A DNA stretch of 64,000 nucleotides, taken from positions 620,001 through 684,000 of the forward strand of contig JAHBVO010000003.1 of the NCBI GenBank assembly GCA_019637435.1. The letters are read 5' to 3'. Under the pieces are notes generated by a model that worked only from the letters and a program-made list of their open reading frames with translations, was not told the DNA's origin and made no database searches. A program made the position numbers and the translations under genes. Shown piece by piece: positions 63,948 to 64,000 of the stretch (within the stretch, counting starts at the first letter, position 1; each line of letters starts with the position of its first letter). Source of the stretch: Candidatus Obscuribacterales bacterium. Lineage in GTDB: Bacteria; Cyanobacteriota; Vampirovibrionia; Obscuribacterales; Obscuribacteraceae.

Positions 63948-64000
63948 CGACTAACCGCTTCCTTAATTTGCCGCCGTCAATAGTAGCTCAACTTGCTTGG

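Overview
The window (about 50% G+C, 64 kb) reads as the chromosome of a Gram-negative-type bacterium. It has many proteins with Sec signal peptides or lipoboxes, a periplasmic YceI protein, a Flp-type pilin, Zn-type HemB, many TTG/GTG starts and a small (about 97 nt) SRP RNA. The mix of very large solenoid proteins, TPR/WD40 proteins and degenerate signalling domains would fit a non-photosynthetic relative of the cyanobacteria (Melainabacteria/Obscuribacterales-like). That placement is inference; no phylogenetic marker was compared. I saw no insertion sequence, CRISPR array, tRNA, rRNA or phage module.

Layout. 0-11 kb: 3' part of kdpD, kdpE, two secreted paralogs of an unrecognised family (a third lies at 10.1 kb), an APC-type permease and two membrane/linker proteins. 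11-19 kb: a 51-aa membrane peptide, an aldo/keto reductase, then a same-strand run of a small secreted module protein, an intact TraB/Tiki protein, a TraB-like pseudo-enzyme lipoprotein, a TPR-WD40 protein and a degenerate receiver. 19-25 kb: a duplicated EF-hand protein, a TPR lipoprotein cotranscribed with a NemR-like TetR repressor, two mini-genes and a yceI gene, tied together by three copies of a TAGACCGGTCG operator. 25-29.4 kb: two overlapping histidine-kinase genes, one lacking the phospho-accepting His, the other lacking the ATP-binding residues. 29.6-41.5 kb: two giant convergent genes (about 2575 and 1296 aa).

42-64 kb: a protein resembling a degenerate archaeo-eukaryotic primase domain followed by 48-bp tandem repeats, a degenerate GGDEF protein, a polytopic membrane protein, a kinase-solenoid protein of 1440 aa, a fused 5-oxoprolinase, a lone Flp pilin, a radical SAM (SPL-like) gene behind a perfect 22-bp palindrome, a TPR protein, a dCache-type pseudo-histidine kinase, a lone MshEN-like protein, the SRP RNA, an O-methyltransferase, an unknown protein, hemB and an Hpt-REC-REC-GGDEF protein.

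The most striking theme is signalling proteins missing complementary catalytic residues. The kinase pair at 25.0-29.4 kb looks like one kinase divided over two subunits. The NemR-like locus at 22.9-24.9 kb is the clearest regulatory unit, and the TraB/pseudo-TraB cluster is the clearest family-expansion unit.
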